Assembly (NCBI RefSeq): GCF_001189235.2
Contig: NZ_LFIP02000013.1
Span: 62,001 to 126,000 of the forward strand
DNA: 64,000 bases
Direction: 5' to 3'
Source: Bradyrhizobium embrapense
Lineage (GTDB): Bacteria > Pseudomonadota > Alphaproteobacteria > Rhizobiales > Xanthobacteraceae
Position numbers and translations under genes: made by a program. Shown in pieces: positions 44,042-53,159 of this stretch; the first letter of the stretch is position 1; every line of letters starts with the position of its first letter. The notes below the pieces were generated by a model. It saw only the letters and a program-made list of their open reading frames with translations. It did not search any database and was not told the origin of the DNA.

Positions 44042-45334
44042 TCACGCGATCGCTGCCCGGAGCACGGAGTGGCCCCGAACAAATCTGATCATGATGGCGA
44101 GACCCACACACATCACGGTATCCATGGCGAGCAGGACGCCCTCCTGGCCCCAGATCTTGAAGAACACGCAGGCAATCGGCACATAGACCAGCGACTGCCA
44201 TACCTGCAGCCTCGCCGCTTCCCTGATATTGGACGTGCCGATAAGCAAGGCTGAGAAGAAGAACTGCAAGGCACTCAGAACGATGAGCAACGATGCCCCC
44301 GTCAGAAACAGATGATCAAGTTCGATCGTTGTGTGCAGCCAGATCGACAGCGCAAGATTGCCGAACAGCCAGAAGCCCGCTCCTGCCAAACAAGATCCTG
44401 CCAGCAGCATCGCCCCACTGAGGCGCACGATCCGCGTGGCCGCCAAGTCGTCCCGCATCTTGAGCTTCGTCGCGACGATATTTGAGAGGGGATACGTATA
44501 GGCGATGATGAGCCCTCCATAGGACTGCATCAGCCGCATGAATATTCCGAGTTCGGTTACAGCCTCCGGCCCCGCCAAGAAACCGAAGAGCCCGGTAGCA
44601 AGTTGATATAAAATTCCTATCCCGAGGCTGATGATGGTGAAGTCGAGCGAGCTCAGCAGCAGGCGCCGGGCGATCCGCGGTTTCCACCTCCAGTTCCTTG
44701 AAAACAGATTCCGGTTCCGGCGGACCACGTCGAGCGCATGGAAAACTGAACCCGGCAAGAAACCGAGGCTGAGAAGGACGGCGGCGAAGACGATCGACGG
44801 ATGGGACGGAAATACAAAGAGCAGCAACACGAACGATAGGACATAACTTGCCAGCTGGAACAAATAGAGCCGGTGCAGCTGGTGGTGCCCGGCATCTATC
44901 CCCTCAAAGATCGAGAGGAAGAACCAAAGGGCCAAGCCGAAAAACAGGACCAGAATCGTTGCAACAAACTCGCTGTAGTTCGCGAGAATCGCCTCGTTCA
45001 GCGGCGCCAGCCACATGAAGATCATCAGCGCAACCGCTGCGGCTCCAAACAGCACGAGATTGAGGCCTGCCGCGAGTACCACGGCAAGCGACACGGTCTC
45101 AGTCTTGAAAGCACTCGCACTCCGGCGAGTGCGAGCGACGGCATTTGCGATCACTCGCCCCATGCCGACATTGGCAAACCCAATCCACGAACTAATGCTT
45201 AAAATGACAAGGAGCAGACCGAACCGCGATGGTCCCAGCTTGCCAAGAACCATCGGAGTGCCCACCAGATTCAACAGGATAGCGAGCAGCCTCGCGAGCC
45301 ACCCCGCAAGAGTCGATAACAATATCGGCTTCAT
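44042..45334 (-). CDS. Wzx-type polysaccharide flippase
   Basis: A 430-residue integral membrane protein with about 12 hydrophobic segments, opening KPILLSTLAGWLARLLAILL, then GTPMVLGKLGPSRFGLLL, the usual PST/MATE-like flippase start. It moves undecaprenyl-linked repeat units across the inner membrane. The ATG at 45334 is used; a TTG at 45370, directly after the stop of the upstream acyltransferase gene, would add 12 residues. It is the last gene of the leftward operon. Confidence 0.88.
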   Translation of the reverse strand: MKPILLSTLAGWLARLLAILLNLVGTPMVLGKLGPSRFGLLLVILSISSWIGFANVGMGRVIANAVARTRRSASAFKTETVSLAVVLAAGLNLVLFGAAAVALMIFMWLAPLNEAILANYSEFVATILVLFFGLALWFFLSIFEGIDAGHHQLHRLYLFQLASYVLSFVLLLFVFPSHPSIVFAAVLLSLGFLPGSVFHALDVVRRNRNLFSRNWRWKPRIARRLLLSSLDFTIISLGIGILYQLATGLFGFLAGPEAVTELGIFMRLMQSYGGLIIAYTYPLSNIVATKLKMRDDLAATRIVRLSGAMLLAGSCLAGAGFWLFGNLALSIWLHTTIELDHLFLTGASLLIVLSALQFFFSALLIGTSNIREAARLQVWQSLVYVPIACVFFKIWGQEGVLLAMDTVMCVGLAIMIRFVRGHSVLRAAIA

Positions 45335-45370
45335 ATCGACCAGCGCATGCGTGGCGGCCTCAGTTCGCAA

Positions 45371-46042
45371 TCAGTAGATGATTGCGTCTGTGCGCGAGAA
45401 AAATTTTGCTGTCTCTGGTACCTTGCGAACATGAACCGCCGGATTTCCCGCAATGAGCGAGTAAGACTCCGGCTTCAGGTGACTCACAACCGAACCGGCA
45501 CTGACCAAACAACAGTTGGGAACTTTGACGCCCTTCGTGATGAGACTGCCGGATCCAACCATCGTGTAGTCGCCGACGATAATCGGCGAGCAAGTCTGCC
45601 TGCACGACAGCGGCTCGATGCCGTGCGTTACCAGTTGCGAGCGAACGCCCGCAAGTCCGCTGTACATGCCGAATTCGATTCGGTCGGAGCAGTCGATATA
45701 GTGCTGGTGCGCGATCAGGCTCGCACGCTTCATCAGCAACTCCGATCGCCGCCCTGGGTTCTTCTTGAAGAATGGAGAGTTCAACTTTCGCGAAAGCCCG
45801 GTGATCCAATTGAAATTTCCAATCATCGCCCCCTCATGCATTTCGAGGTTGTCGAGGCGTCCGATGTAGTTGAAATGACCGACGGAGGCCCCTTTTGCCA
45901 AAGAAGCCTCATCAGCAAGGACGATCGAAAGGCCAATGCGAGAGCTTGCGTCAATCGAGAAACCGAAGAGCTTGTTCAAAGCCCAGCGCCGAAGCGACCA
46001 AGGTACCAGGAACAATAAAACTTGAGTGCCCGCCTTCAACAT
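45371..46042 (-). CDS. Left-handed beta-helix acyltransferase (WcaF-like)
   Basis: A 223-residue hexapeptide-repeat protein, with turns such as ASLAKGASVGHFNYIGRLDN and SPIIVGDYTMVGSGSLITKG, ending PAVHVRKVPE. A hydrophobic N-terminal stretch (LLFLVPWSLRRWALNKLFG) may touch the membrane. Proteins of this form acetylate sugars in exopolysaccharide repeat units. Just upstream of the flippase gene on the same strand. Acyl group and sugar unknown. Confidence 0.83.
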   Translation of the reverse strand: MLKAGTQVLLFLVPWSLRRWALNKLFGFSIDASSRIGLSIVLADEASLAKGASVGHFNYIGRLDNLEMHEGAMIGNFNWITGLSRKLNSPFFKKNPGRRSELLMKRASLIAHQHYIDCSDRIEFGMYSGLAGVRSQLVTHGIEPLSCRQTCSPIIVGDYTMVGSGSLITKGVKVPNCCLVSAGSVVSHLKPESYSLIAGNPAVHVRKVPETAKFFSRTDAIIY

Positions 46043-46113
46043 TTCAATGCGCTCCTAAAACTATGAAAACGGCCATGGCCGGTAACGGCGATATAAAATT
46101 TTGACGACGGATG

Positions 46114-46866
46114 TCACTCAGCGCCAGAAGTCGAATTCAGGGTGCCGGCATCCCATACGGCGAGCATCCGCCCGCCGGAAACCCCATCGTCCGTCAACTG
46201 GAATTTCGGAGCGGGAAGTCCGAATGGAGACCGCATCAGGTTGATTCTCCGGAAGTCTCCGTCCCGAATATCGGAATTGAACCACACGGAACTGTCGCTG
46301 GTCAGCAAGATGTACTTGAAGTCGGCGGACTTTATGTTGTTAAGAAGCGCAAGAGCATTTTTGAACGAGAGGTGGAAAAGGACTTCACGGCATATCGCTA
46401 CGTCGCCCCAGCGTTCGAGGGGTTGCTTCGTTGCATCCATGCAGGCAAAGCGCCTTCTGGAATTTGCGTGGACCTCGTTGTGAGAAGAGATCAATGACGG
46501 GACAATGTCGATACCGAGGTAATCGAAATCGCCGGTAACTCGAGACATCCAGTTGAAATCGCCACAGCCTATGTCGACGAGCCTGGTGCATCCGACATCT
46601 CGCAAGAACTGTGAGAGCTGACGGGTCAACGCGTCGGTCGCTATCGGCGAAGAACCCAGGCCCGAAAGACTCATCTGCTCCGCATTTTCGATCCAGGTTC
46701 CGTTCACGTAGATATCCGAAAACACCTCATTCAGCTCAGCCTTGCGCATGTGGCTCGTATCACGACCACGCACGCGCCTCGCTATATTGATAATCTCGTC
46801 CGCGCCAAGGCGGAACAATACGTGGCGAACAATCTCCTTGCAGGACTGCAAATGATCTAGCGGCAT
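46114..46866 (-). CDS. Class I SAM-dependent methyltransferase
   Basis: A 250-residue enzyme with the SAM-binding motif I LVDIGCGDFNWMSRV, motif II acidic YLGIDIVPSLI, and a motif-IV-like region CREVLFHLSFKNAL. It probably methylates a sugar of the exopolysaccharide. A helical N-terminus of about 85 residues precedes the core. It is in the leftward operon, between a Wzy-type and an acyltransferase gene. No ribosome site stands out. Confidence 0.8.
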   Translation of the reverse strand: MPLDHLQSCKEIVRHVLFRLGADEIINIARRVRGRDTSHMRKAELNEVFSDIYVNGTWIENAEQMSLSGLGSSPIATDALTRQLSQFLRDVGCTRLVDIGCGDFNWMSRVTGDFDYLGIDIVPSLISSHNEVHANSRRRFACMDATKQPLERWGDVAICREVLFHLSFKNALALLNNIKSADFKYILLTSDSSVWFNSDIRDGDFRRINLMRSPFGLPAPKFQLTDDGVSGGRMLAVWDAGTLNSTSGAE

Positions 46867-46899
46867 ATGAAGGGATCCGACATTGGACTGCGCTGATGA

Positions 46900-48240
46900 T
46901 CAGGAGACATCAGCCGCAGGCTGTAGTGATGGCTGCCCTTGCGGCAACCTCGCGTGACGCGGTTGAGTTGACGCGTACTGCCGACTTGCCGAAGGCGTGT
47001 ACGCCAGAAAGAGCATGAAGAAGAAGGAACCTATAAAGCCGATATTGAAATTGTCCGGCTCAAACCACTGGATCAGCAGCGTGGTCGCGACCGCCAGCCC
47101 GCAGAGCAACGTCCTGAGATCATTGTGCTTCGTGCCAATCCAGATCAGATAGAGCCCGCGGCCGGCGACAACGAGCAGTAGGAGGCCACCGAGCAGCAGG
47201 CCGAAGTCCATGAAGTAAGACAAGATGCCGCTATGGACCGCGTGCAGATTATATCGGCTGGAACGGAAGCCATAACCGAAGAACACATATTCGTCGATCG
47301 TGTCGAAGAACACGTTCCACGATTCGGTACGACCGGTGAATCCGGAAAGAACTCCTCGGTTCGGGTCGAACAGCGCAAGATCGTTCGTGACCTTGTCAAT
47401 CAGCCGGTCGGTGTCGGTAATGAAGGGCAACATCACCAGCGCGACCGGGACCGCCATCATGAAGGCTGCGAACATGCGAACGTTGATGACCTGCTGCGCG
47501 CGACTGAAGAGCGCCCGGTAGTTCGCAAAGGCAAGGTACCCAAGGTAAAATAACAGCGTGCCTATCATGATGGTTCGCGCGCTGACGACGTAGGTTGCGC
47601 CGAAGCAAATCACGAAGACAGGTAGGCTCACGCGCCTGATCACCAAAGAGTGGAGCACCAACGCGATATAGGCATATCGCGCATAGTGATTGGGGTGAAT
47701 CAGGCCGACCCATCGATACTCGTGAAATCCCTGCACAACCGCGGCGGCACTGAGGGATGCGGCCAGCGCCAGAAATCCCATCGCGAGCGCATCGTCCACG
47801 CTCTGCGCAGGCGCCTGCCAAAAGCAGAGACAAAGCAGGAATGTTCCCAGCGTGACGACGTACTGGACAATCTGCGCTGACGACTCGATGTATTCGGCGC
47901 CAGCCACCGACGCGAGAACGATCAGGCCGGAGTAGATCAAAAGGAAGATCAGGATCGGCTGCGATCGGCGGATCGCGGCGTACGCACCGTGTCGGGCGAA
48001 TACCAACAAGCCCAGCAAGAGCGCAGGTACCGCGACGAACAGGCTGAACCCTCCAACATCAGCCTGGGTGGTAAAGCCGCTCCGCAAATCCATCAGCTGA
48101 GCCGATGTGGCTTTGATTCCAGGATAGCAGATTGCAACCACATAGAAGGCGAAACCGAGCCCAGCCGCGTTGAATGCGCCCCCCTTCGCGAGGTTGCGAA
48201 GAATCGCGAGATTCTCTGTGACGAAGACGGGCAGTCTCAT
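46900..48240 (-). CDS. Second Wzy/WaaL-family membrane protein
   Basis: A 446-residue inner-membrane protein with about 11 hydrophobic segments, including VGLIHPNHYARYAYIALVLH, which fits the HxNxx region of the O-antigen ligase/polymerase family. A large periplasmic loop holds FTGRTESWNVFFDTIDEYVF, then GYGFRSSRYNLHAVHSGIL. The ATG overlaps the stop of the upstream FkbM gene. With the copy at 38709 the locus has two; one may polymerise and the other ligate, or they may serve two polymers. Confidence 0.85.
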   Translation of the reverse strand: MRLPVFVTENLAILRNLAKGGAFNAAGLGFAFYVVAICYPGIKATSAQLMDLRSGFTTQADVGGFSLFVAVPALLLGLLVFARHGAYAAIRRSQPILIFLLIYSGLIVLASVAGAEYIESSAQIVQYVVTLGTFLLCLCFWQAPAQSVDDALAMGFLALAASLSAAAVVQGFHEYRWVGLIHPNHYARYAYIALVLHSLVIRRVSLPVFVICFGATYVVSARTIMIGTLLFYLGYLAFANYRALFSRAQQVINVRMFAAFMMAVPVALVMLPFITDTDRLIDKVTNDLALFDPNRGVLSGFTGRTESWNVFFDTIDEYVFFGYGFRSSRYNLHAVHSGILSYFMDFGLLLGGLLLLVVAGRGLYLIWIGTKHNDLRTLLCGLAVATTLLIQWFEPDNFNIGFIGSFFFMLFLAYTPSASRQYASTQPRHARLPQGQPSLQPAADVS

Positions 48241-48974
48241 CGCGGGCCGGCCCCAGCGGGGATCGTCTTGAGGAAAAGAAAGTCCGCCTGCACCGGGCCA
48301 TGCTGCGGATCAACATACTGATTATATACACCTGCCAGCCGAAATCCATGTGCCTCCGTCCAGCGCGAGATATCGCCGAACAGCGGTTGGCCCTCGTAGA
48401 GGTGGATGAACGAGCACTCGATGTAGAGCGCTTCGAATTGGTTAATGAGATCGGCAGATCCCTCCAGGACGTCCAATTCACCGCCCTGGACGTCGACCTT
48501 CAGAAGCGCCGGCCCCCGGATGGCTCCCGCTTCCAGACAGTCCGAGAGACGGCGAACGGCAATCTCATCCATCCGCGTGGTCTGTTCCCCGAATATTTCG
48601 CGTTGGGCGGATCCCGGCTTCAGGAGCGACGAAGAATCGTCCTTGCTGGTGACGTAGATCCTGGCCGGCCCGGACGTCGGGCCGATGGCGCAGGGAAAGA
48701 GCCGGACCCTGTCATCCCTGCCGAGGGCCTCGGTGAAGCGGGCGGCCGGTTCCGACAGGGGCTCGAAGGAATAGATCTGCGCCTGCGGAAACAGCCGCCG
48801 GGCCATCACCGCGAACTGGCCCCTGTTCGCGCCGACATCCACGACCGTCTCAAAGGAAAGGCGCGACAGAGCCTCCCGGTGCTCAATCGCGGGAGCTATC
48901 CGCATGCTCAATAGCCGCCATAGCGACGGGCGAAGCGCGCAAAACACGCCTTTCTGGATGGTGATCAATTGCAT
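48237..48974 (-). CDS. FkbM-family methyltransferase
   Basis: A 245-residue SAM-dependent methyltransferase with motif I ETVVDVGANRGQFAVMAR and the acidic motif II IYSFEPLSEPAARF, and LLKVDVQGGELDVLEG, which is typical of FkbM proteins (usually sugar O-methyltransferases). ATG at 48974 follows GAGGAAGGGG. Its stop overlaps the next gene's start, and it lies 39 bases after a glycosyltransferase gene. It is the second methyltransferase of the operon. Confidence 0.88.
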   Translation of the reverse strand: MQLITIQKGVFCALRPSLWRLLSMRIAPAIEHREALSRLSFETVVDVGANRGQFAVMARRLFPQAQIYSFEPLSEPAARFTEALGRDDRVRLFPCAIGPTSGPARIYVTSKDDSSSLLKPGSAQREIFGEQTTRMDEIAVRRLSDCLEAGAIRGPALLKVDVQGGELDVLEGSADLINQFEALYIECSFIHLYEGQPLFGDISRWTEAHGFRLAGVYNQYVDPQHGPVQADFLFLKTIPAGAGPR

Positions 48975-49013
48975 GATGCGAAATTCCCCTTCCTCAGGCA
49001 CACGACCCGGAAC

Positions 49014-50150
49014 TCAACCGTACGCCTGTCGATATCGCTCGGACGTTGCCCGGCCGTCGAAGGTTGCCCGGCTGTAGCGAAGGGCTCCCTCGCTGAGCTC
49101 GGACCACTGCTTCGGTCCCATCGCGTGAATCGCCTCGAGTTTCTCCACAAAGGATTCCGGTTCTGAAAGCGACAGTGCCCAGCCCGCGTTGCTCGCCGCG
49201 ACGTCTGTCCAGGGGCTCCTGTCGCTGATCAGCACCGGCAGCCCGAGCGTCAATGCCTCCACGATCGAATGACCGAAATTCTCCCCCAGCGTCGGATGCA
49301 GAAGGACGTCATAATCCGCCAGCTGCGCGAACAGTTCGTCCTTGGGCAGGTTTCCCTTGAACGTCACCTCGCACTGTCCGGTCCCGGCTTGCGCGGTCTC
49401 AACGCATTGCTGCGCATAAGAACTGTCGTCAACCTCACCGAAGATATCGAGCGAGGACGCGACGGTGAGGCGGCGTACCACGTCGAGCGCAAAGGTGACG
49501 TTCTTTTGGACCGTCACCCGGCCGACCATCGCCATTCTGAGCTGTGCCGGGGGCTTTTCTCGCTTGGTCGGTCGAGGTGCTCCGCTCTCTACGAATTGCG
49601 AAACCATCAGCACCTCCTGGGAGCGGAGGTGGTTGCGACGGATATCGTGCTCTTCCGCGGGAGACCCCGCGAGGTGAACCACCCCGCGATAGAGGCCGGT
49701 GAAATCGGCCATGCGGCAAAACAGCCGCTTCTTCAGGGCCGACGCGGACATGATCACATCCATGAAGATACCGTGCGGCGTGTGGAAGACGCGCTTGCGC
49801 CGCAGAAATCCGAGGCGCGTCAAGATAAGGGTTGGAATCGCGAGCAACGGGTCGAAGGCACACTGTATGTCGACGACGTCGAAATCCTCCCTGACGCGGT
49901 CGAAGAGAATGCGCAAACCGGCAGAGCCCCTCGGAATATACTCGATTGTGGCGGACCCCATCCGCTCCCGATGAACCGGCGTTTCGAACATGGGGACGCC
50001 ATGGGTGAAATCGTGATTGAGGGTCAAAAGGTGAAATTCGTAATCGTCCGACATGTTGTGCATCAGGTTGCGGATCGCGGTGGCGGGTCCGAGATGTGAC
50101 AACGACGGAAAAAACGACCGATAGACGATTAGAACGCGCTTCTTATTCAT
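49014..50150 (-). CDS. Glycosyltransferase family 4
   Basis: A 378-residue GT-B enzyme. N-terminal acceptor domain VLIVYRSFFPSLSHLGPATA; C-terminal donor domain with the ExxxxxxxE motif in ENFGHSIVEALTLGLPVLIS and LHPTLGENFG. It adds a sugar to the growing repeat unit at the cytoplasmic face. Its ATG overlaps the stop of the beta-helix protein gene (four bases), so the two are translationally coupled. Donor unknown. Confidence 0.88.
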   Translation of the reverse strand: MNKKRVLIVYRSFFPSLSHLGPATAIRNLMHNMSDDYEFHLLTLNHDFTHGVPMFETPVHRERMGSATIEYIPRGSAGLRILFDRVREDFDVVDIQCAFDPLLAIPTLILTRLGFLRRKRVFHTPHGIFMDVIMSASALKKRLFCRMADFTGLYRGVVHLAGSPAEEHDIRRNHLRSQEVLMVSQFVESGAPRPTKREKPPAQLRMAMVGRVTVQKNVTFALDVVRRLTVASSLDIFGEVDDSSYAQQCVETAQAGTGQCEVTFKGNLPKDELFAQLADYDVLLHPTLGENFGHSIVEALTLGLPVLISDRSPWTDVAASNAGWALSLSEPESFVEKLEAIHAMGPKQWSELSEGALRYSRATFDGRATSERYRQAYG

Positions 50151-52231
50151 CGGGACTCGGACAGCGTTGCAAAGCGATCCCCCGGCAGCTGCGCTCCAGC
50201 CCGATCCGGGACACGCAACGGAATGTGATCCGTCAAGCCATGACGATCGAGCTCGGACGAGATGAGCGCCATGGTCTCACTGAGTTGCGAAGGCGCAATC
50301 CAGTTGCGCAAGCGTTCGAGAAGCTGAAGGCTGCCTCGGTACACGACCGCACTGTTGTTCCGGACCTCGGCAGTGGGAATATCGCCGTCAAAGGCCGTGA
50401 TGGACCCGGCGCCCATGAACTTGTTTCCTTCGATCAGATTTCGTTCGGGCCGGAGAAGGTCCGAATGCTTGTAACCGGCGATTTCAGGATAGCGGCTTGT
50501 CCAGCGCTCACTATCGACCGGCAGGCTATACAAATTCCTTACGCTGAGCCCGCCCGGAACTTGCATATGATCGTTGCGCCATACCTGCCACCACGATGCA
50601 TATCCCAATGCGGCCCCCCAAATCGACGGCGAACTTAGAATGAAGAGGTTTGATAGTAACTTGTTATCCTTACCGCCGTTCATCAGGATTCCGTAAGGGA
50701 TCCCCACGATGACGTTGTCGGTGACGAGATTCCCGCTCGAAAATTCGTCAAGATAAATCCCCCGAGCATCGTTGAAGTACTGTCCGCCCGTCCCGAGCAG
50801 GACGTTTCGGCGGATGACGGTGCCCTGGCTGGTGAAGTCGCGCGCGCTGTAGATGAATCCTGAATCGCCCGCTTCGGTAACAAGCTGGGCCAGGAGGTTA
50901 TCTTCGATGACGTGATCGTTCCCGGAATAGATGATTGCGGACTGCGGTCCGTTGAAGATGACGCATCGACGCACGCTCATTCCGACCCCGTCCATTTGCA
51001 CCGCCGGAGCAAAGGTGCGGTAAATCTGGGAGAAGTCCCGGATACTGCTGTCCTCGATCGAAATACGCCCCGGCGTCAGGCTGGCGCGGTCACCTCCGGA
51101 CAGCCACGTCCCGCGCCGGCCGACGGCGCGAATGCTCGCATGATCGATCCGGGAGTCACTGGAGTTCGTGTAGGCAATTCCATCGGCGCCCGCCAGCTGG
51201 ACGATAACATTCGAAAAATTGATCGCGACGCTGTCGCGCACGGTTACGGCGGTCTCGATTGCGAGCTCGAAGACCACATCTCGGACGGTCAAATTATGAA
51301 AGCCGGAAATCGCCAGCAGGGTGTCGAGCACCGGCACCTCGAGGGTCTCGATCGGCTCCTCGGAGCAGAAGTTCAGCGTTCTCGCCGACGCGTCATAGAA
51401 AAACGAATTGCATTGGGTAAAGCTCGCCAGATTGTAGAAAGACACCCTCTCGGGAGGCTTGCCGTCTGCTCTCAATCTGTTTCGATCCGTCAGCACGCCC
51501 TTCGAATCGACGGCAAGGGCCCGTGCGTTCACGAAGAGATAGGAATCGGTGAGGTATCCGCCGATCCAGAGGTCGGAGGAGCGGCGCGCTCCGTCCGGCA
51601 GATCAGCGAACGTCATGGTCGCCGTGCTGCTCCGCGGATCGCCGGCGATCTCGAGCACCGGCAGGAAGCCGCTGGCGGGCCACCTTGTCGATTGCAGAAT
51701 CGTCTTGCCGTTGACTCGAATCATCAACTGCCTCGGTGATATGGTCGAGAGCTTCCTCAGCAGCTTCTGCGCGGTTTCGCCGGGCAAATCGGAAAACGGC
51801 AATGTGTACTCGTATCGTCCACCTTGGGAGCGCGACAGCTTGAGGTGGTTCTGGACGAAGGTCGCTCCCGATATCCTGGTGCCCCCGGGTGCGCCGCGGA
51901 TGATGATGCGGGAGCCGGCGGGCGGTTCTGGACCGGAAATGGCAAGAGGCTGACCCAGTATCTGGGCTTCAGCGGGCAGGTTGATACTGTACGTCACCGG
52001 CGCGGTGCGCTCTTTCCCATCCTTGCGCACGAATTCGATTGCCTCGGCGAGCGAGGCTGCCTTGACCGTCCTTTCCGCCCCGGTAACGCTCGCGTGCGTG
52101 CCCTCAACGTTGATGGAAACGTCGTCCGCTCGGCATCCACCCGTCAGGACTGCCAGCAACACCGCGAAGCAAAGTTTCGCGAGCCCTGCAACGAGAGGAG
52201 ACCGGCCCGACAGTATTACGGCAGAATTCAT
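50147..52231 (-). CDS. Exported right-handed beta-helix protein
   Basis: A 694-residue protein with an N-terminal signal (LAKLCFAVLLAVLTGGCRAD; lipoprotein-like, though the position -3 is Thr) and long series of beta-helix turns with Asn ladders, e.g. SAIIYSGNDHVIEDNLLAQL and GNLVTDNVIVGIPYGILMNG. Such folds occur in polysaccharide lyases, epimerases and hydrolases of exopolysaccharide loci (AlgG- or PelX-like in concept). No known catalytic set can be assigned. It is first in the leftward seven-gene operon. Confidence 0.78.
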   Translation of the reverse strand: MNSAVILSGRSPLVAGLAKLCFAVLLAVLTGGCRADDVSINVEGTHASVTGAERTVKAASLAEAIEFVRKDGKERTAPVTYSINLPAEAQILGQPLAISGPEPPAGSRIIIRGAPGGTRISGATFVQNHLKLSRSQGGRYEYTLPFSDLPGETAQKLLRKLSTISPRQLMIRVNGKTILQSTRWPASGFLPVLEIAGDPRSSTATMTFADLPDGARRSSDLWIGGYLTDSYLFVNARALAVDSKGVLTDRNRLRADGKPPERVSFYNLASFTQCNSFFYDASARTLNFCSEEPIETLEVPVLDTLLAISGFHNLTVRDVVFELAIETAVTVRDSVAINFSNVIVQLAGADGIAYTNSSDSRIDHASIRAVGRRGTWLSGGDRASLTPGRISIEDSSIRDFSQIYRTFAPAVQMDGVGMSVRRCVIFNGPQSAIIYSGNDHVIEDNLLAQLVTEAGDSGFIYSARDFTSQGTVIRRNVLLGTGGQYFNDARGIYLDEFSSGNLVTDNVIVGIPYGILMNGGKDNKLLSNLFILSSPSIWGAALGYASWWQVWRNDHMQVPGGLSVRNLYSLPVDSERWTSRYPEIAGYKHSDLLRPERNLIEGNKFMGAGSITAFDGDIPTAEVRNNSAVVYRGSLQLLERLRNWIAPSQLSETMALISSELDRHGLTDHIPLRVPDRAGAQLPGDRFATLSESR

Positions 52232-52289
52232 TTCTGATCCTCGAATCGAGGGTATAAGACTGTGCCGACCCTACCAGAGCCGGCATCCA

Positions 52290-52319
52290 GTAAGTTTCAT
52301 CCTTGTAAGTTTCATTCTT
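52290..52319 (+). repeat. Tandem 15-base repeat before a small gene
   Basis: GTAAGTTTCATCCTT is followed at once by GTAAGTTTCATTCTT (one mismatch), directly before GGAGGAG and the TTG start at 52332. It may be a fresh slip duplication affecting the leader of that gene. Confidence 0.6.
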
Positions 52320-52331
52320 GGAGGAGATCAG

Positions 52332-52745
52332 TTGTCGCACAGGAAGCCGCGCCAAATCTGCCTCGCTCTTTGCCTGGCTGCGCAGTTTCTCGCCATTGCG
52401 AATGCACAGGCCCAGATGCAGCGATCCGGCGTCGGAGCCACGCTTGGAGTCACCCCTCCTCCGCCAGTCGACGACATCTCATCCCGTCGGCACCGCAGCC
52501 CGACCGGAGCCGTCTGCCTGCGGCTCACCGCAGTATCTCGCTCCTTTCCCAACAATGACCGCCTGTTCAATCATTGGATCTATGCGGAGAACGTCTGCGG
52601 CGAGCGTGTTAGGGTGCAAGTCTGTTACTATGGCACGCGCAGCTGCATCGACATGGATGTTGGAGGCCACGAGCGGAAAGAAGCCATCCTTGGTACTCTA
52701 CCAGCGACCAAGGATTTTCGGTATGAGTATTCGGAACGCTTCTAG
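52332..52745 (+). CDS. Small exported protein of unknown function
   Basis: A 137-residue protein from a TTG start with GGAGGAG seven bases upstream. Signal peptide ICLALCLAAQFLAIANAQAQ; mature part with four cysteines (GAVCLRL, ENVCGERVRVQVCYYG, RSCIDMD), probably two disulphides. The conserved-looking segment LFNHWIYAENVCGERVRVQV suggests a small beta domain. Divergent from the beta-helix operon. An 18-base duplication spans its stop codon. Confidence 0.65.
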   Translation: MSHRKPRQICLALCLAAQFLAIANAQAQMQRSGVGATLGVTPPPPVDDISSRRHRSPTGAVCLRLTAVSRSFPNNDRLFNHWIYAENVCGERVRVQVCYYGTRSCIDMDVGGHERKEAILGTLPATKDFRYEYSERF

Positions 52746-52760
52746 ATTTCGGAACGCTTC
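52730..52760 (+). repeat. Direct repeat across the stop codon
   Basis: TTCGGAACGCTTC occurs at 52730-52742 and 52748-52760, an 18-base period around the TAG at 52743-52745. Loss or gain of one unit would alter the end of the small exported protein. Confidence 0.6.
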
Positions 52761-52802
52761 CGGATGATGACTCTGGACAGCAAAATTGAGGGGGAATAGC
52801 AG

Positions 52803-53069
52803 ATGCTGAAATCGATCCTCGTCGGGGCCCTGCTGACGATGTCTGCGGGCGCGGCCATCGCAGCCGATTACTCCGTCATTCCGCAGCCGCAACGCGTGGT
52901 TCCGCGCCGCGCGGCTGTCGACGTCTGCCACGTTGAGCGCTGCGGCCCCCGCGGCTGCCGTGTCGTCAATCTCTGCCGCTGTCCGGATCATTATGCCTGC
53001 TACGGGCTCTACGACGCATACCGGCCCTACGGCGGTACGGCTTTCCTCAGCGTCTATACCGAATACTGA
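52803..53069 (+). CDS. Small exported cysteine-rich protein
   Basis: An 88-residue protein: signal peptide ILVGALLTMSAGAAIA, then about 67 residues with six cysteines (DVCHVERCGPRGC, LCRCPDHYAC) and a Tyr/Gly-rich end. Three disulphides are likely. ATG at 52803 lies just after GAGGGGGAATAGC. Not recognised by family. It follows the 52332 gene by 57 bases and may share its transcript. Confidence 0.65.
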   Translation: MLKSILVGALLTMSAGAAIAADYSVIPQPQRVVPRRAAVDVCHVERCGPRGCRVVNLCRCPDHYACYGLYDAYRPYGGTAFLSVYTEY

Positions 53070-53159
53070 TCGGTTCGGCTTCGTCCGGAGATGGGAGGCT
53101 GGCTCGCCTCCCGTCAGGCTTCGCGCGGTCGCCCTCGGCCCTGCCGGAGCGAAGACACC

